Below, piece after piece: positions 24,667 to 31,806 of a stretch of DNA of 64,000 nt (within the stretch, counting starts at the first letter, position 1; the number at the start of each line of letters is the position of its first letter). Origin of the DNA: Desulforamulus reducens MI-1 (GTDB taxonomy: Bacteria > Bacillota > Desulfotomaculia > Desulfotomaculales > Desulfotomaculaceae). The stretch is from NCBI RefSeq assembly GCF_000016165.1, contig NC_009253.1:1150332-1214331 (forward strand), given 5' to 3'. The translations under genes and the position numbers were made by a program. The notes beneath the pieces were generated by a model. It saw only the letters and a program-made list of their open reading frames with translations. It was not told the DNA's origin and did not search any database.

Positions 24667-25005
24667 ATGCATTTGGATATAGAACAGCAACAAGAAACTT
24701 TGTTGGTTCGCTTGGTCGGAGAGCTAGACCTGGGTATAGCAGATAAATTGCGTAAAGCTTTAGATAATCAGTTAATCGAAAAAAGAATAAAGTATCTTAT
24801 CCTAAATATATCCCGAGTAACTTTTGTTGATAGTTCTGGACTGGGGGTCATATTGGGACGTTATAAACGTCTAGTACATATAGGAGGTAAGGTGATTCTG
24901 GTTGGAGCACAGCCCCAGGTTCGAAGAATACTAGAACTCTCAGGACTGATGCAGATTATGGAAGAATATCCCGATGAAAACTTGGCTCTGGCTAAGATAG
25001 TTTAA
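24667..25005 (+). CDS. spoIIAA: Anti-sigma-F factor antagonist SpoIIAA
   Basis: 112 aa, ATG behind GGAAGGGGAG. STAS-domain anti-anti-sigma factor. When dephosphorylated by SpoIIE it captures SpoIIAB and frees sigma-F in the forespore. The phosphorylated serine lies in VTFVDSSGLGVILGRYKR (Ser57, equivalent to B. subtilis Ser58). Length is typical. It is the first gene of the spoIIA operon and is 13 bp before spoIIAB. Confidence 0.97.
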   Translation: MHLDIEQQQETLLVRLVGELDLGIADKLRKALDNQLIEKRIKYLILNISRVTFVDSSGLGVILGRYKRLVHIGGKVILVGAQPQVRRILELSGLMQIMEEYPDENLALAKIV

Positions 25006-25018
25006 AGGAGTGGTATTG

Positions 25019-25465
25019 ATGAAGTTACTAAATAGCTGCTCAATTGAATTTACCAGTATACCTGAGAATGTAGGATTTGCCCGGGTGGCCATAGCCGCCT
25101 TTGCCTCACAATTGGAATGCACACTACCAGAGCTTGAAGAAATAAAAGTAGCAGTCTCGGAAGCTGTGGGAAATTCGATCTTACATGGCTATCGAAATCA
25201 ACAGGATAAAAAAGTTCTAGTAACGGCAAATATCTATAAAGAAGGATTGGAGATTCAAGTATCGGATGAGGGCGTTGGTATTGCCGATATTAATCTTGCT
25301 ATGCAGCCGGCTTATTCCACAGATCCGGAAAGAATGGGCCTTGGCTTTGTATTTATGCAATCCTTCAGTGATCGTATGCAGGTGGACTCAACACCGGGAA
25401 AAGGTACTACTGTGACGATGTTTAAACAAATTGGTATGCGTGGTGCCCGGGTGCGGGCCAACTAA
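25019..25465 (+). CDS. spoIIAB: Anti-sigma-F factor SpoIIAB
   Basis: 148 aa from ATG 25019, with AAGGAG 9 nt upstream; an in-frame GTG at 25010 is too close to the ribosome site. A GHKL-fold serine kinase that binds sigma-F and phosphorylates SpoIIAA. The N box is EAVGNSILHGY, the G1 box VSDEGVGIAD and the G2 box ERMGLGFVFMQSF, followed by TPGKGTTVTM. It ends 16 bp before the sigF start, with the sigF ribosome site just after its stop. Organisation is as in Bacillus. Confidence 0.97.
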   Translation: MKLLNSCSIEFTSIPENVGFARVAIAAFASQLECTLPELEEIKVAVSEAVGNSILHGYRNQQDKKVLVTANIYKEGLEIQVSDEGVGIADINLAMQPAYSTDPERMGLGFVFMQSFSDRMQVDSTPGKGTTVTMFKQIGMRGARVRAN

Positions 25466-25481
25466 CAAAGGCGGGATGCCC

Positions 25482-26264
25482 ATGAGTTCCTCAAGACTCC
25501 TAGAAATGAATCTCCCCCGCTTCCCCTTGCTGGGCGATAAAGAAATGAGAGGGCTACTTAAAAAAGCTCAGTCTGGTAATAGCGAGGCTAGGGAGAGGTT
25601 GGTAAACTGTAATTTAAAACTGGTCTTTAACCTGGTGCAAAGGTTTAGCAACAGGGGATACGAATTGGAGGATTTGTTTCAAATTGGGTGTATTGGTCTG
25701 ATGAAGGCCATCGATAAATTTGATTTAAGTTATGATGTTAAATTCTCTACCTACGCTGTACCCATGATTGTAGGTGAAATAAGACGTTTTCTAAGGGATG
25801 ATAGTCCCGTAAAGGTAAGCCGTTCCCTTAAGGAAACAGCCTACAAAATTCAGCAAACCAGGGACCGTCTGACAGCCCGACTGGGTAGGGAACCATCCAT
25901 TAATGAGATTGCCGAAGAACTTAGCTACAGCCGGGAAGAAGTTGTCAATGCTCTGGAGGCAGCACAAATGCCCACCTCTATTTACGAAACATTGCATCAG
26001 GATGACGGGGATCCGATCTATATTCTGGATCAACTTAGTGGTGAGGATGAGGGAGACGCACCATGGTTGGAAAAACTAGCAGTGAAGCAGATATTAATTC
26101 AACTTCCTGAAAGGGATCGGCAGATATTGTTGTGGAGATTTTTTGAGGATAAAACACAGTCTGAAGTAGCGTTACGCCTAGGTCTTTCACAGGTCCAAGT
26201 GTCTCGGTTGGAAAGACAAGCCCTAAGAAAACTTAAAGAATTAATGCACCAAACAGGTAGTTAA
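25482..26264 (+). CDS. sigF: Sporulation sigma factor sigma-F
   Basis: 260 aa from ATG 25482; ATG 25476 is also possible but leaves no spacing from AAAGGCGGG. Sigma-70 family regions are visible: region 2 (LVFNLVQRFSNRGYELEDLFQIGCIGL then FDLSYDVKFSTYAVPMIVGE), region 3 (KVSRSLKETAYKIQQTRDRL) and region 4 helix-turn-helix (SEVALRLGLSQVQVSRLERQALRKL). It directs early forespore transcription, probably including dacF here. The gene ends in a strong terminator. Confidence 0.96.
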   Translation: MSSSRLLEMNLPRFPLLGDKEMRGLLKKAQSGNSEARERLVNCNLKLVFNLVQRFSNRGYELEDLFQIGCIGLMKAIDKFDLSYDVKFSTYAVPMIVGEIRRFLRDDSPVKVSRSLKETAYKIQQTRDRLTARLGREPSINEIAEELSYSREEVVNALEAAQMPTSIYETLHQDDGDPIYILDQLSGEDEGDAPWLEKLAVKQILIQLPERDRQILLWRFFEDKTQSEVALRLGLSQVQVSRLERQALRKLKELMHQTGS

Positions 26265-26290
26265 ATTCGGTCCGAGTGACCGAATTTTTA
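26263..26290 (+). terminator. Terminator after sigF
   Basis: AAATTCGGTC (26263-26272) / GACCGAATTT (26278-26287) followed by TTATTTATT; overlaps the sigF stop. Confidence 0.85.
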
Positions 26291-26420
26291 TTTATTATGG
26301 GTAGCCAAAGGTTCTGAATTAACTTTGTAGCAAGGCATAAAAGATGAATTAAAACACATAATACCTAATGTGAATAAGCAAAATACCTTCATTTTCCTAA
26401 AAGGCAGAAGGTGGTGTGAA

Positions 26421-26435
26421 ATGACAACCAAATGA
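26421..26435 (+). other. Four-codon minicistron overlapping the spoVAC start
   Basis: AAGGTGG (26408-26414) is spaced 6 nt from ATG 26421, which reads M-T-T-K and stops at TGA 26433. That stop overlaps the spoVAC ATG (26432) as ATGA. The only good ribosome site thus serves the minicistron, so spoVAC would be reached by termination-reinitiation. A one-base sequence error or frameshift is the alternative. Confidence 0.4.
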
Positions 26436-26887
26436 ATTCCTTAGACCCTTTGAAGATTAAGAAAAAATATAAGGATTTAGTGATGCAGGTTAAACCAAAG
26501 CCCACTGTACTTAAAAATGGGGTTATGGCTTTTTTGGTTGGCGGCCTTGTTTGTGCCCTGGGACAAATTATCATGAATTATTTTAGTGCTCAGGGGTTAG
26601 AAGCACAGGATGTTGGCTTTGCAACATCAGCCGTATTGGTTTTTTTGGCGGCTCTCTTAACTGGCTTGGGCGTATATGATGAAATTGCCAAGTACGCAGG
26701 GGCAGGAACCATCGTACCAATTACAGGTTTTGCCAATTCAATGGTTGCTCCGGCCATGGAATATCGTGGCGAAGGAATGGTTTTCGGTGTAGGGGCAAGA
26801 CTATTCACCATAGCAGGGCCTGTGCTTGTTTATGGCATTGTTTCCGCATGGCTGGTGGGTCTGGCTGCATATATTTTTTCAACTTAA
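26432..26887 (+). CDS. spoVAC: Stage V sporulation protein AC
   Basis: 151 aa from ATG 26432. A membrane protein of the SpoVA channel that moves Ca-dipicolinate into and out of the spore core; B. subtilis SpoVAC is mechanosensitive. The typical start (KKYKDLVMQVKPKP, then GVMAFLVGGLVCALGQ) and four hydrophobic helices are visible, with GAGTIVPITGFANSMVAPAMEYRGEG in the middle. No in-frame start exists upstream, and the ribosome site is better placed for the overlapping minicistron at 26421. It leads the spoVAC-AD-AEB-AEA-AF operon. Confidence 0.93.
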   Translation: MNSLDPLKIKKKYKDLVMQVKPKPTVLKNGVMAFLVGGLVCALGQIIMNYFSAQGLEAQDVGFATSAVLVFLAALLTGLGVYDEIAKYAGAGTIVPITGFANSMVAPAMEYRGEGMVFGVGARLFTIAGPVLVYGIVSAWLVGLAAYIFST

Positions 26888-26903
26888 TTGGGGGTGTTGA
26901 AGG

Positions 26904-27914
26904 ATAGGTGCATTAAAAAAACAAGGTCTACAGACCGTTGTTTTTAGCAAGCCACCAGTAATTGTTGCTTCAGCCTGTATGGCAGGACCGAAAGAAGCGG
27001 AGGGGCCACTGAAGAAAACCTTTGATAAAACCTTAGAAGATATGTACTACGGAGAAAAGACTTGGGAGAAGGCAGAACAAAAAATTTTTCAAGAAACCTT
27101 GGAATTGGCTATCAACAAAGCATCATTAACATCAGATAAAATTGACTACTTATTAGCAGGTGACCTATCAAACCAAATTATTGCTACCAATTTTACAGCT
27201 AGGAATCTTGGTATACCCTTCCTAGGATTATACGGAGCTTGTTCAACCCTGTATGAAAGCTTGATCTTGGGTAGTATGTTGATCGACGGAGGATATGCCA
27301 GGTATGTATTAGTGGGCGCTTCTAGTCATTATGCCACAGCAGAGAGACAGTTCCGCTTTCCCATCGAACAGGGTGTACAACGGGCCATGTCTGCTCAATG
27401 GACAGTAACCGGAGCGGGAGCCATAGTATTGGCAGCTCAGGGAGAAGGGCCAAGGATAACTCATGCTACTGTGGGCAGAGTGATTGACTTTGGTGAAGGA
27501 GATGCAAGTGATATGGGGGCTGCCATGGCTCCGGCCGCTGCGGATACATTGCTAAGACATCTTTCTGATACAGGACGGACAACCGCAGACTATAGCCTAA
27601 TAGCCTCAGGAGATTTAGGCAAATACGGCAGGGAACTGGTGGTCAGGCTTGCCGAGGAACAGGCCGTTAAACTTTCGGATACTTATGTAGATTGCGGTGT
27701 GTTGGTCTTTGATGAAAGCCAAGACACCCATGCGGGGGGAAGCGGTTGTGCCTGCTCAGCTGTTGTGACCTGTGGTTATATTTTAAATGGAATGAAAGAG
27801 GGATGGATTAAGACTTTTTTGGGTATTGGTACAGGTGCCTTATTGTCTCCATGTAGTTGCCAACAGGGTGAAACCATTCCTGGTATTGCCCATGCAGTTG
27901 CCTTAGAAAATTAA
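26904..27914 (+). CDS. spoVAD: Stage V sporulation protein AD
   Basis: A thiolase-fold protein that binds dipicolinic acid at the SpoVA channel. The segments MAGPKEAEGPLKKTFDKT, LAGDLSNQIIATNFTARNL and FLGLYGACSTLYESL match the family. Conserved sequence also extends upstream of the first canonical start (ATG 26979): GLQTVVFSKPPVIVASACMAGPK is open back to a TGA at 26898, with no ATG, GTG or TTG. I place the start at ATA 26904, 7 nt after GGGGGTG. This gives 336 aa, about the B. subtilis length (338). The product is certain; the start codon is an inference and unusual. Confidence 0.88.
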   Translation: MGALKKQGLQTVVFSKPPVIVASACMAGPKEAEGPLKKTFDKTLEDMYYGEKTWEKAEQKIFQETLELAINKASLTSDKIDYLLAGDLSNQIIATNFTARNLGIPFLGLYGACSTLYESLILGSMLIDGGYARYVLVGASSHYATAERQFRFPIEQGVQRAMSAQWTVTGAGAIVLAAQGEGPRITHATVGRVIDFGEGDASDMGAAMAPAAADTLLRHLSDTGRTTADYSLIASGDLGKYGRELVVRLAEEQAVKLSDTYVDCGVLVFDESQDTHAGGSGCACSAVVTCGYILNGMKEGWIKTFLGIGTGALLSPCSCQQGETIPGIAHAVALEN

Positions 27915-27926
27915 GGGGGTAAGAGG

Positions 27927-28280
27927 ATGCTGCTCAAAGCTTTCCTAGTTGGGGGTGCCATTTGCTTAATCGGGCAACTTCTCATGGATTTGACCAGTTA
28001 TAAAATTACCCCAGGCCATATTTTAGTGGGCTTTGTTACTGTTGGAGTAATTGTTAGTGCTCTGGGTCTTTACCAGCCTCTAGTTGATTTTGCCGGAGCA
28101 GGAGCCACTGTCCCCTTAACAGGTTTTGGACATCTTTTAGCCCAGGGGGCTATAAAAGAGGCACAAAATTCAGGGATACTGGGTGTTTTTAAAGGTGCTT
28201 TAAGTGCTGCTTCGGGAGGGATAACTGCAGCGGTATTGTTCGGTTATCTGGCTGCCCTGATTTTTAAACCCAAGGGATAG
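27927..28280 (+). CDS. spoVAEB: Stage V sporulation protein AE (membrane subunit, AEB)
   Basis: 117 aa, ATG behind GGGGGTAAGAGG. It has four hydrophobic segments and is clearly paralogous to spoVAC: GGAICLIGQLLMD, LVGFVTVGVIVSALGLY and GAGATVPLTGFGHLLAQGAIKE parallel the AC sequence. It forms the SpoVA dipicolinate channel with AC. It is 12 bp after spoVAD and 9 bp before spoVAEA, within one operon. Confidence 0.93.
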   Translation: MLLKAFLVGGAICLIGQLLMDLTSYKITPGHILVGFVTVGVIVSALGLYQPLVDFAGAGATVPLTGFGHLLAQGAIKEAQNSGILGVFKGALSAASGGITAAVLFGYLAALIFKPKG

Positions 28281-28289
28281 GTGGTTTAA

Positions 28290-28868
28290 ATGAATCAGAA
28301 GAGAAATGTGATTTTGGTTACAGATGGAGATCAAATTGCCCGGCGTACCCTAGAGATAGCCGCTAAAAATGTAGGGGCCCGTTGTATCTCCATGTCAGCC
28401 GGTAATCCCACTCGATTAAGCGGGAAAAAAATGGTGGACTTAATAAAATCTGCTGCCCACGATCCGGTTATTGTGATGTTTGATGATAAAGGAGCTGAAG
28501 GTCAAGGCTTAGGAGAAAAGGCCATGATGGAAGTATATAATAGCCCTGATATTAATATTTTGGGAGTATTGGCTGTGGCATCCAATAGTAGCTGCTGTGA
28601 CGGTGCCAGGGTTGATGTATCGATAACCGATTCTGGAGCAGTGGTTAAGGGTCCTGTGAATAAATTTGGCAGAACCACCAAGCGAAAGGAGCTCCAAGGA
28701 GATACCGTGGAGATACTAAACGATCTTGATGTTCCGGTAGTTGTTGGTATCGGGGACATTGGTAAAATGTACGGAGCCGATGATTACCATTATGGGGCGC
28801 CTATAACGACCCAGGCATTACTAGAAATTATAGAAAGGAGTGGTTATCAATGGGAGCGACAGCCGTAG
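28290..28868 (+). CDS. spoVAEA: Stage V sporulation protein AEA
   Basis: 192 aa, ATG start. A soluble member of the SpoVA operon (B. subtilis SpoVAEA, ~200 aa). ILVTDGDQIARRTLEIAAKN opens the protein. Further segments are IVMFDDKGAEGQGLGEKAM, ILGVLAVASNSSCCDGARVD and VPVVVGIGDIGKMYGADD. Its biochemical role in the channel is not settled. Overlaps spoVAF by 19 bp, indicating coupled translation. Confidence 0.92.
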   Translation: MNQKRNVILVTDGDQIARRTLEIAAKNVGARCISMSAGNPTRLSGKKMVDLIKSAAHDPVIVMFDDKGAEGQGLGEKAMMEVYNSPDINILGVLAVASNSSCCDGARVDVSITDSGAVVKGPVNKFGRTTKRKELQGDTVEILNDLDVPVVVGIGDIGKMYGADDYHYGAPITTQALLEIIERSGYQWERQP

Positions 28869-30379
28869 AAAAGGAAGCACCAAAGGTATCATCAAACTTG
28901 GAAAGAAATATTGCCTACCTCAATACTGTTATGGGTCATGGAAAAAGTTTTGATATTGTGTTGAGGAGATTTAATGTAGCGGGTAAAGAAATTGCCATTT
29001 ATTTCGTCAACGGCTTTGTAAAAGATGACGTAATGTCTCTCATTTTGCGTAACCTAGATGAACTAAAGAGACCAGAGGTTTCTCCCGGCAGCCTTAAAAA
29101 ACTTTTTAACGAACACATTAATCACATTCAAGTAGAGACAGTCAATGATCTGGAAAAAATTATTGATCAAGTCTTAAGTGGACCCCTTGCCTTATTAATT
29201 GAGGGTGAAGAACAGGCACTGATTATTGACTTAAGGATGTACCCTTCCCGTTCTCCCCAGGAACCCGATCTGGAAAAGGTGGTTCGCGGACCCCGGGACG
29301 GTTTTGTGGAAACCCTATTAATGAATACATTATTGATCAGGCGTCGCTTAAGGGACCCACGACTGAGGAATGAAGTTATGCAGGTGGGCACCCGCTCAAA
29401 GACCGATGTTGTTATTTCATACATAGAGGACATTGCCAATCCGGATATGGTTAAAAGGATTAAGGAGAATCTACAGAAAGTAAAAATTGATGGCATTCCC
29501 ATGGCGGAAAAGGCCATTGAGGAATTGATAGAGCCCGGGAAGTATGGGCACCTATTCCCTAAAGTACGGTTTACTGAGCGTCCCGATGTAGCTGTAACAC
29601 ACCTGCTGGAGGGCAGAGTCTTGATTATGGTGGACACGTCACCTAGTGTTATTATCGCACCTTGTACCCTGTGGGATCATCTTCAGTCAGCGGAGGAGTA
29701 CCGGGAGGGACCGCCGGTTGGCGTATACATCCGATGGGTTCGTTATCTAGGTGTGCTGGCTGCCTTATTCCTGTTGCCAGTGTGGTTCCTTTTTGCCATC
29801 CAACCGGAGCTGTTGCCACCGGCATTAAAGTTTATTGGGCCCAACGAACCAGGGAAAATACCCCTTATTGGTCAGTTTTTACTGGCTGAATTGGCCATTG
29901 ATATGATCAGACTGGCCACTGTACATACGCCTAGTCCCTTGGCAACCTCCACAGGTATCATAGCAGCTTTATTGGTGGGAGACGTGGCCATCAGTGTGGG
30001 ACTTTTCAATGCAGAGGTGGTAATGTATACGGCCATGGCAGCGGTGGCCTCCTTTATGATTCCCAGTTATGAACTCAGTTGGGCAGTAAGATTGGTAAGA
30101 TTGTTCCTGCTGTTGACCACAGCTGCCTTCCGTCTACCCGGATTGCTGATAGGTTCGCTGTTAGTCTTAGTTTATCTAATAAGTACAAAATCCGTGGGTG
30201 TTCCATACATGTGGCCCTTAGTACCCTTTAATTACAAAGAAATGATGTCAGTGCTGGTTCGTACACCTGTGGATATACGGAATACAAGACCATCAATCTT
30301 TAAGCCCCAGGATCCTATCCGACAAGCAGTATCTGAACCCGCTCGTAAACCAGAAAAGGGTAATAAAAATGATCAGTAA
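28850..30379 (+). CDS. spoVAF: SpoVAF, GerA-type spore germination protein
   Basis: 509 aa, ATG start preceded by AAAGGAGTGG. GerA-family membrane protein: a large soluble N-terminal region (~1-290) with EGEEQALIIDLRMYPSRSPQEPD and VVRGPRDGFVETLLMNTLLIRRRLRDP. About five transmembrane helices follow (LGVLAALFLLPVWFLFAI onward), with the PLIGQFLLAELAIDMIRLA motif. SpoVAF proteins aid germinant signalling or the dipicolinate channel. Last gene of the operon; ends near a dispersed repeat and a terminator. Confidence 0.92.
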   Translation: MGATAVEKEAPKVSSNLERNIAYLNTVMGHGKSFDIVLRRFNVAGKEIAIYFVNGFVKDDVMSLILRNLDELKRPEVSPGSLKKLFNEHINHIQVETVNDLEKIIDQVLSGPLALLIEGEEQALIIDLRMYPSRSPQEPDLEKVVRGPRDGFVETLLMNTLLIRRRLRDPRLRNEVMQVGTRSKTDVVISYIEDIANPDMVKRIKENLQKVKIDGIPMAEKAIEELIEPGKYGHLFPKVRFTERPDVAVTHLLEGRVLIMVDTSPSVIIAPCTLWDHLQSAEEYREGPPVGVYIRWVRYLGVLAALFLLPVWFLFAIQPELLPPALKFIGPNEPGKIPLIGQFLLAELAIDMIRLATVHTPSPLATSTGIIAALLVGDVAISVGLFNAEVVMYTAMAAVASFMIPSYELSWAVRLVRLFLLLTTAAFRLPGLLIGSLLVLVYLISTKSVGVPYMWPLVPFNYKEMMSVLVRTPVDIRNTRPSIFKPQDPIRQAVSEPARKPEKGNKNDQ

Positions 30380-30401
30380 CTATTAATTTTTTAGCCTGTT
30401 G

Positions 30402-30462
30402 AAAAAGTAGGCAAAGAAGGATTTCATTATCTAGAGTGACACGAGATCATGAAATTCCTACT
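30402..30462. repeat. Dispersed palindromic repeat, copy 1
   Basis: AAAAAGTAGG...GGATTTCATTATCTAGAGT...GAGATCATGAAATTCCTACT. It shares the left flank, the central ATTTCATTATCTAGAGT and the inverted right arm with a second copy at 44623-44685. Both lie in 3' intergenic DNA. Small palindromic dispersed element, possibly REP- or MITE-like. Confidence 0.7.
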
Positions 30463-30476
30463 AGAGAAGTTTATCA

Positions 30477-30520
30477 AAAAACTCTAAAGCCCTGCATAGC
30501 TGCGGGGCTTTAGAGTTTTT
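30477..30520. terminator. Bidirectional terminator between spoVAF and mobA
   Basis: AAAACTCTAAAGCCC / GGGCTTTAGAGTTTT stem with T runs on both strands, between convergent genes; its 3' arm overlaps the mobA stop. Confidence 0.85.
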
Positions 30521-31097
30521 GAGCTATTTGATATTCTTCTGGTGTATTGACATTAAAAAATATTTTATCCCAGTTGTATTGAGGGCGTTTGTATATATCA
30601 AAATAGTTTACCTGGACAAGATCATAAAAGGATTTAATTCGTGGTCGTTCTATTTGTAAAGCCTGTTCCACTGCCTGAATACAGTCTTTCCGATAAGCTG
30701 CGTACAAGGGTTGCAAATATTCACCCTGTCGGGGGACCACAGCCTGATAATAACTGAGATTGGACGTCAGTTCCTGGGCAAGCTGGGGGTTCACGAAGGG
30801 CATATCGCAGGCCACGAAAAAAGCACCATTTGTAGTAATATTTTTCAGTCCACTATGAATACCGGAAAGGGGACCCCTATTGAGAATAATATCACAATAT
30901 ATAGGTAGGTTAAAGTGAGAGTATTGATCTGGTTGGTTAGAAATAATAATGATTTGTTGAAAAAAAAGTTGCAATTTATCAATTATAGTTTGAATAATTG
31001 ATCTGCCATGGAACTCCAGCAGTGCTTTGTTTGTTTTCATACGACTACTGCTGCCACCTGCTAAAATTACCGCAGAATAAGGACATTTTTTGTCCAA
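30510..31097 (-). CDS. mobA: Molybdenum cofactor guanylyltransferase
   Basis: 195 aa, TTG start at 31097 with a weak ribosome site. Joins GMP to molybdopterin to form the MGD cofactor used by formate dehydrogenase. Nucleotidyltransferase motifs: AVILAGGSSSRMKTNKALL (GTP binding), CDIILNRGPLSGI and FFVACDMPFVNPQLA (metal Asp). Length fits. It is divergent from the tatA-fdn operon, whose main enzyme needs this cofactor, which supports the assignment. Confidence 0.9.
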   Translation of the reverse strand: MDKKCPYSAVILAGGSSSRMKTNKALLEFHGRSIIQTIIDKLQLFFQQIIIISNQPDQYSHFNLPIYCDIILNRGPLSGIHSGLKNITTNGAFFVACDMPFVNPQLAQELTSNLSYYQAVVPRQGEYLQPLYAAYRKDCIQAVEQALQIERPRIKSFYDLVQVNYFDIYKRPQYNWDKIFFNVNTPEEYQIAQKL

Positions 31098-31513
31098 AAG
31101 GATTCACATCTTTCTTTTGTGAGATTTTTATTAATACACATACAGCCTCTTATAAATAATTTTACTCGTGAAAAATATCCATAATAGCATAAATATTACG
31201 ATAAATTAAGAACCGCTATTATAGTGTGCAAAAAAGCCCTGAAAAACCAGGCTATGGATAAACTAGTATTTTTAATTGTCTTGAAAATATAATATTATTA
31301 TACGTGTACTAAATAATTTTGGAAAGGAGGGGCTGTTTTTTAATAACTTAATTTTTTATCCTAATAAAGGTAATTTGGTTATATTTAACCATATATTACA
31401 AGTTTATGAAATTTTCTGATAGTGATATAGGGTTAATGTTGCAAAGCATATGAGTTCTTTGGCATAATGGACAAGAGAGGACTCAATGATAAATTGGGAG
31501 ATGGTTTAAGACC
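31098..31513 (+). other. Intergenic leader region upstream of tatA-fdn
   Basis: 416 bp between divergent mobA and tatA, AT-rich. Small hairpins are visible (AGCCCTG/CAGGCT near 31235-31255; GAGTTCTTTG near 31451 with CAAGAGAGGACTC). An AAAGGAGGGG at 31323 has no start codon after it. TATAAT occurs near 31288 but no convincing -35. No known riboswitch (including Moco) is recognisable to me. Regulation of formate dehydrogenase probably acts here. Confidence 0.4.
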
Positions 31514-31759
31514 TTGTCCCAGGAAAGACTACAAATAGAAAGGGGAGTGAACATCTTCTTCGAGGGAATTTTTCAACCAACTCATCTGGTACTTATTTTG
31601 ATTGTGGTGCTAATAATTTTTGGTCCAGGCAAGCTACCTGAAGTAGGCAAAGCCATGGGAAAAACCGTAAGTGAATTTAGAAGGGCTACTTCAGCCAGCC
31701 TAGAGCAGGCAGAGAAAAAAGAAAAAATTGCTCAGGCTAAGGAAGAAGAAAAACAGTAA
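31514..31759 (+). CDS. tatA: Sec-independent translocase TatA
   Basis: 81 aa, TTG start 9 nt after GGGAGATGG; GTG 31547 is a later alternative and would give a more usual N-terminus. The hinge helix LVLILIVVLIIFGPGKLPEVGKAMGKTVSEF has the FGPGKLPE motif of TatA, followed by a charged tail rich in E/K. TatA forms the pore that exports folded Tat substrates. It is 47 bp before fdnG, whose product carries a twin-arginine signal, so it probably serves that enzyme. Confidence 0.9.
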   Translation: MSQERLQIERGVNIFFEGIFQPTHLVLILIVVLIIFGPGKLPEVGKAMGKTVSEFRRATSASLEQAEKKEKIAQAKEEEKQ

Positions 31760-31806
31760 ACTATTATAGAGAGAATCCCGGTTAAAACCGAGGAGGTTAA
31801 AGTTAT

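Noticed and set aside
31098-31513. Moco riboswitch or sigma-54 promoter upstream of tatA
   Set aside because: I looked for the Moco-motif stems and for GG-N10-GC and found neither convincingly; only small hairpins are present.
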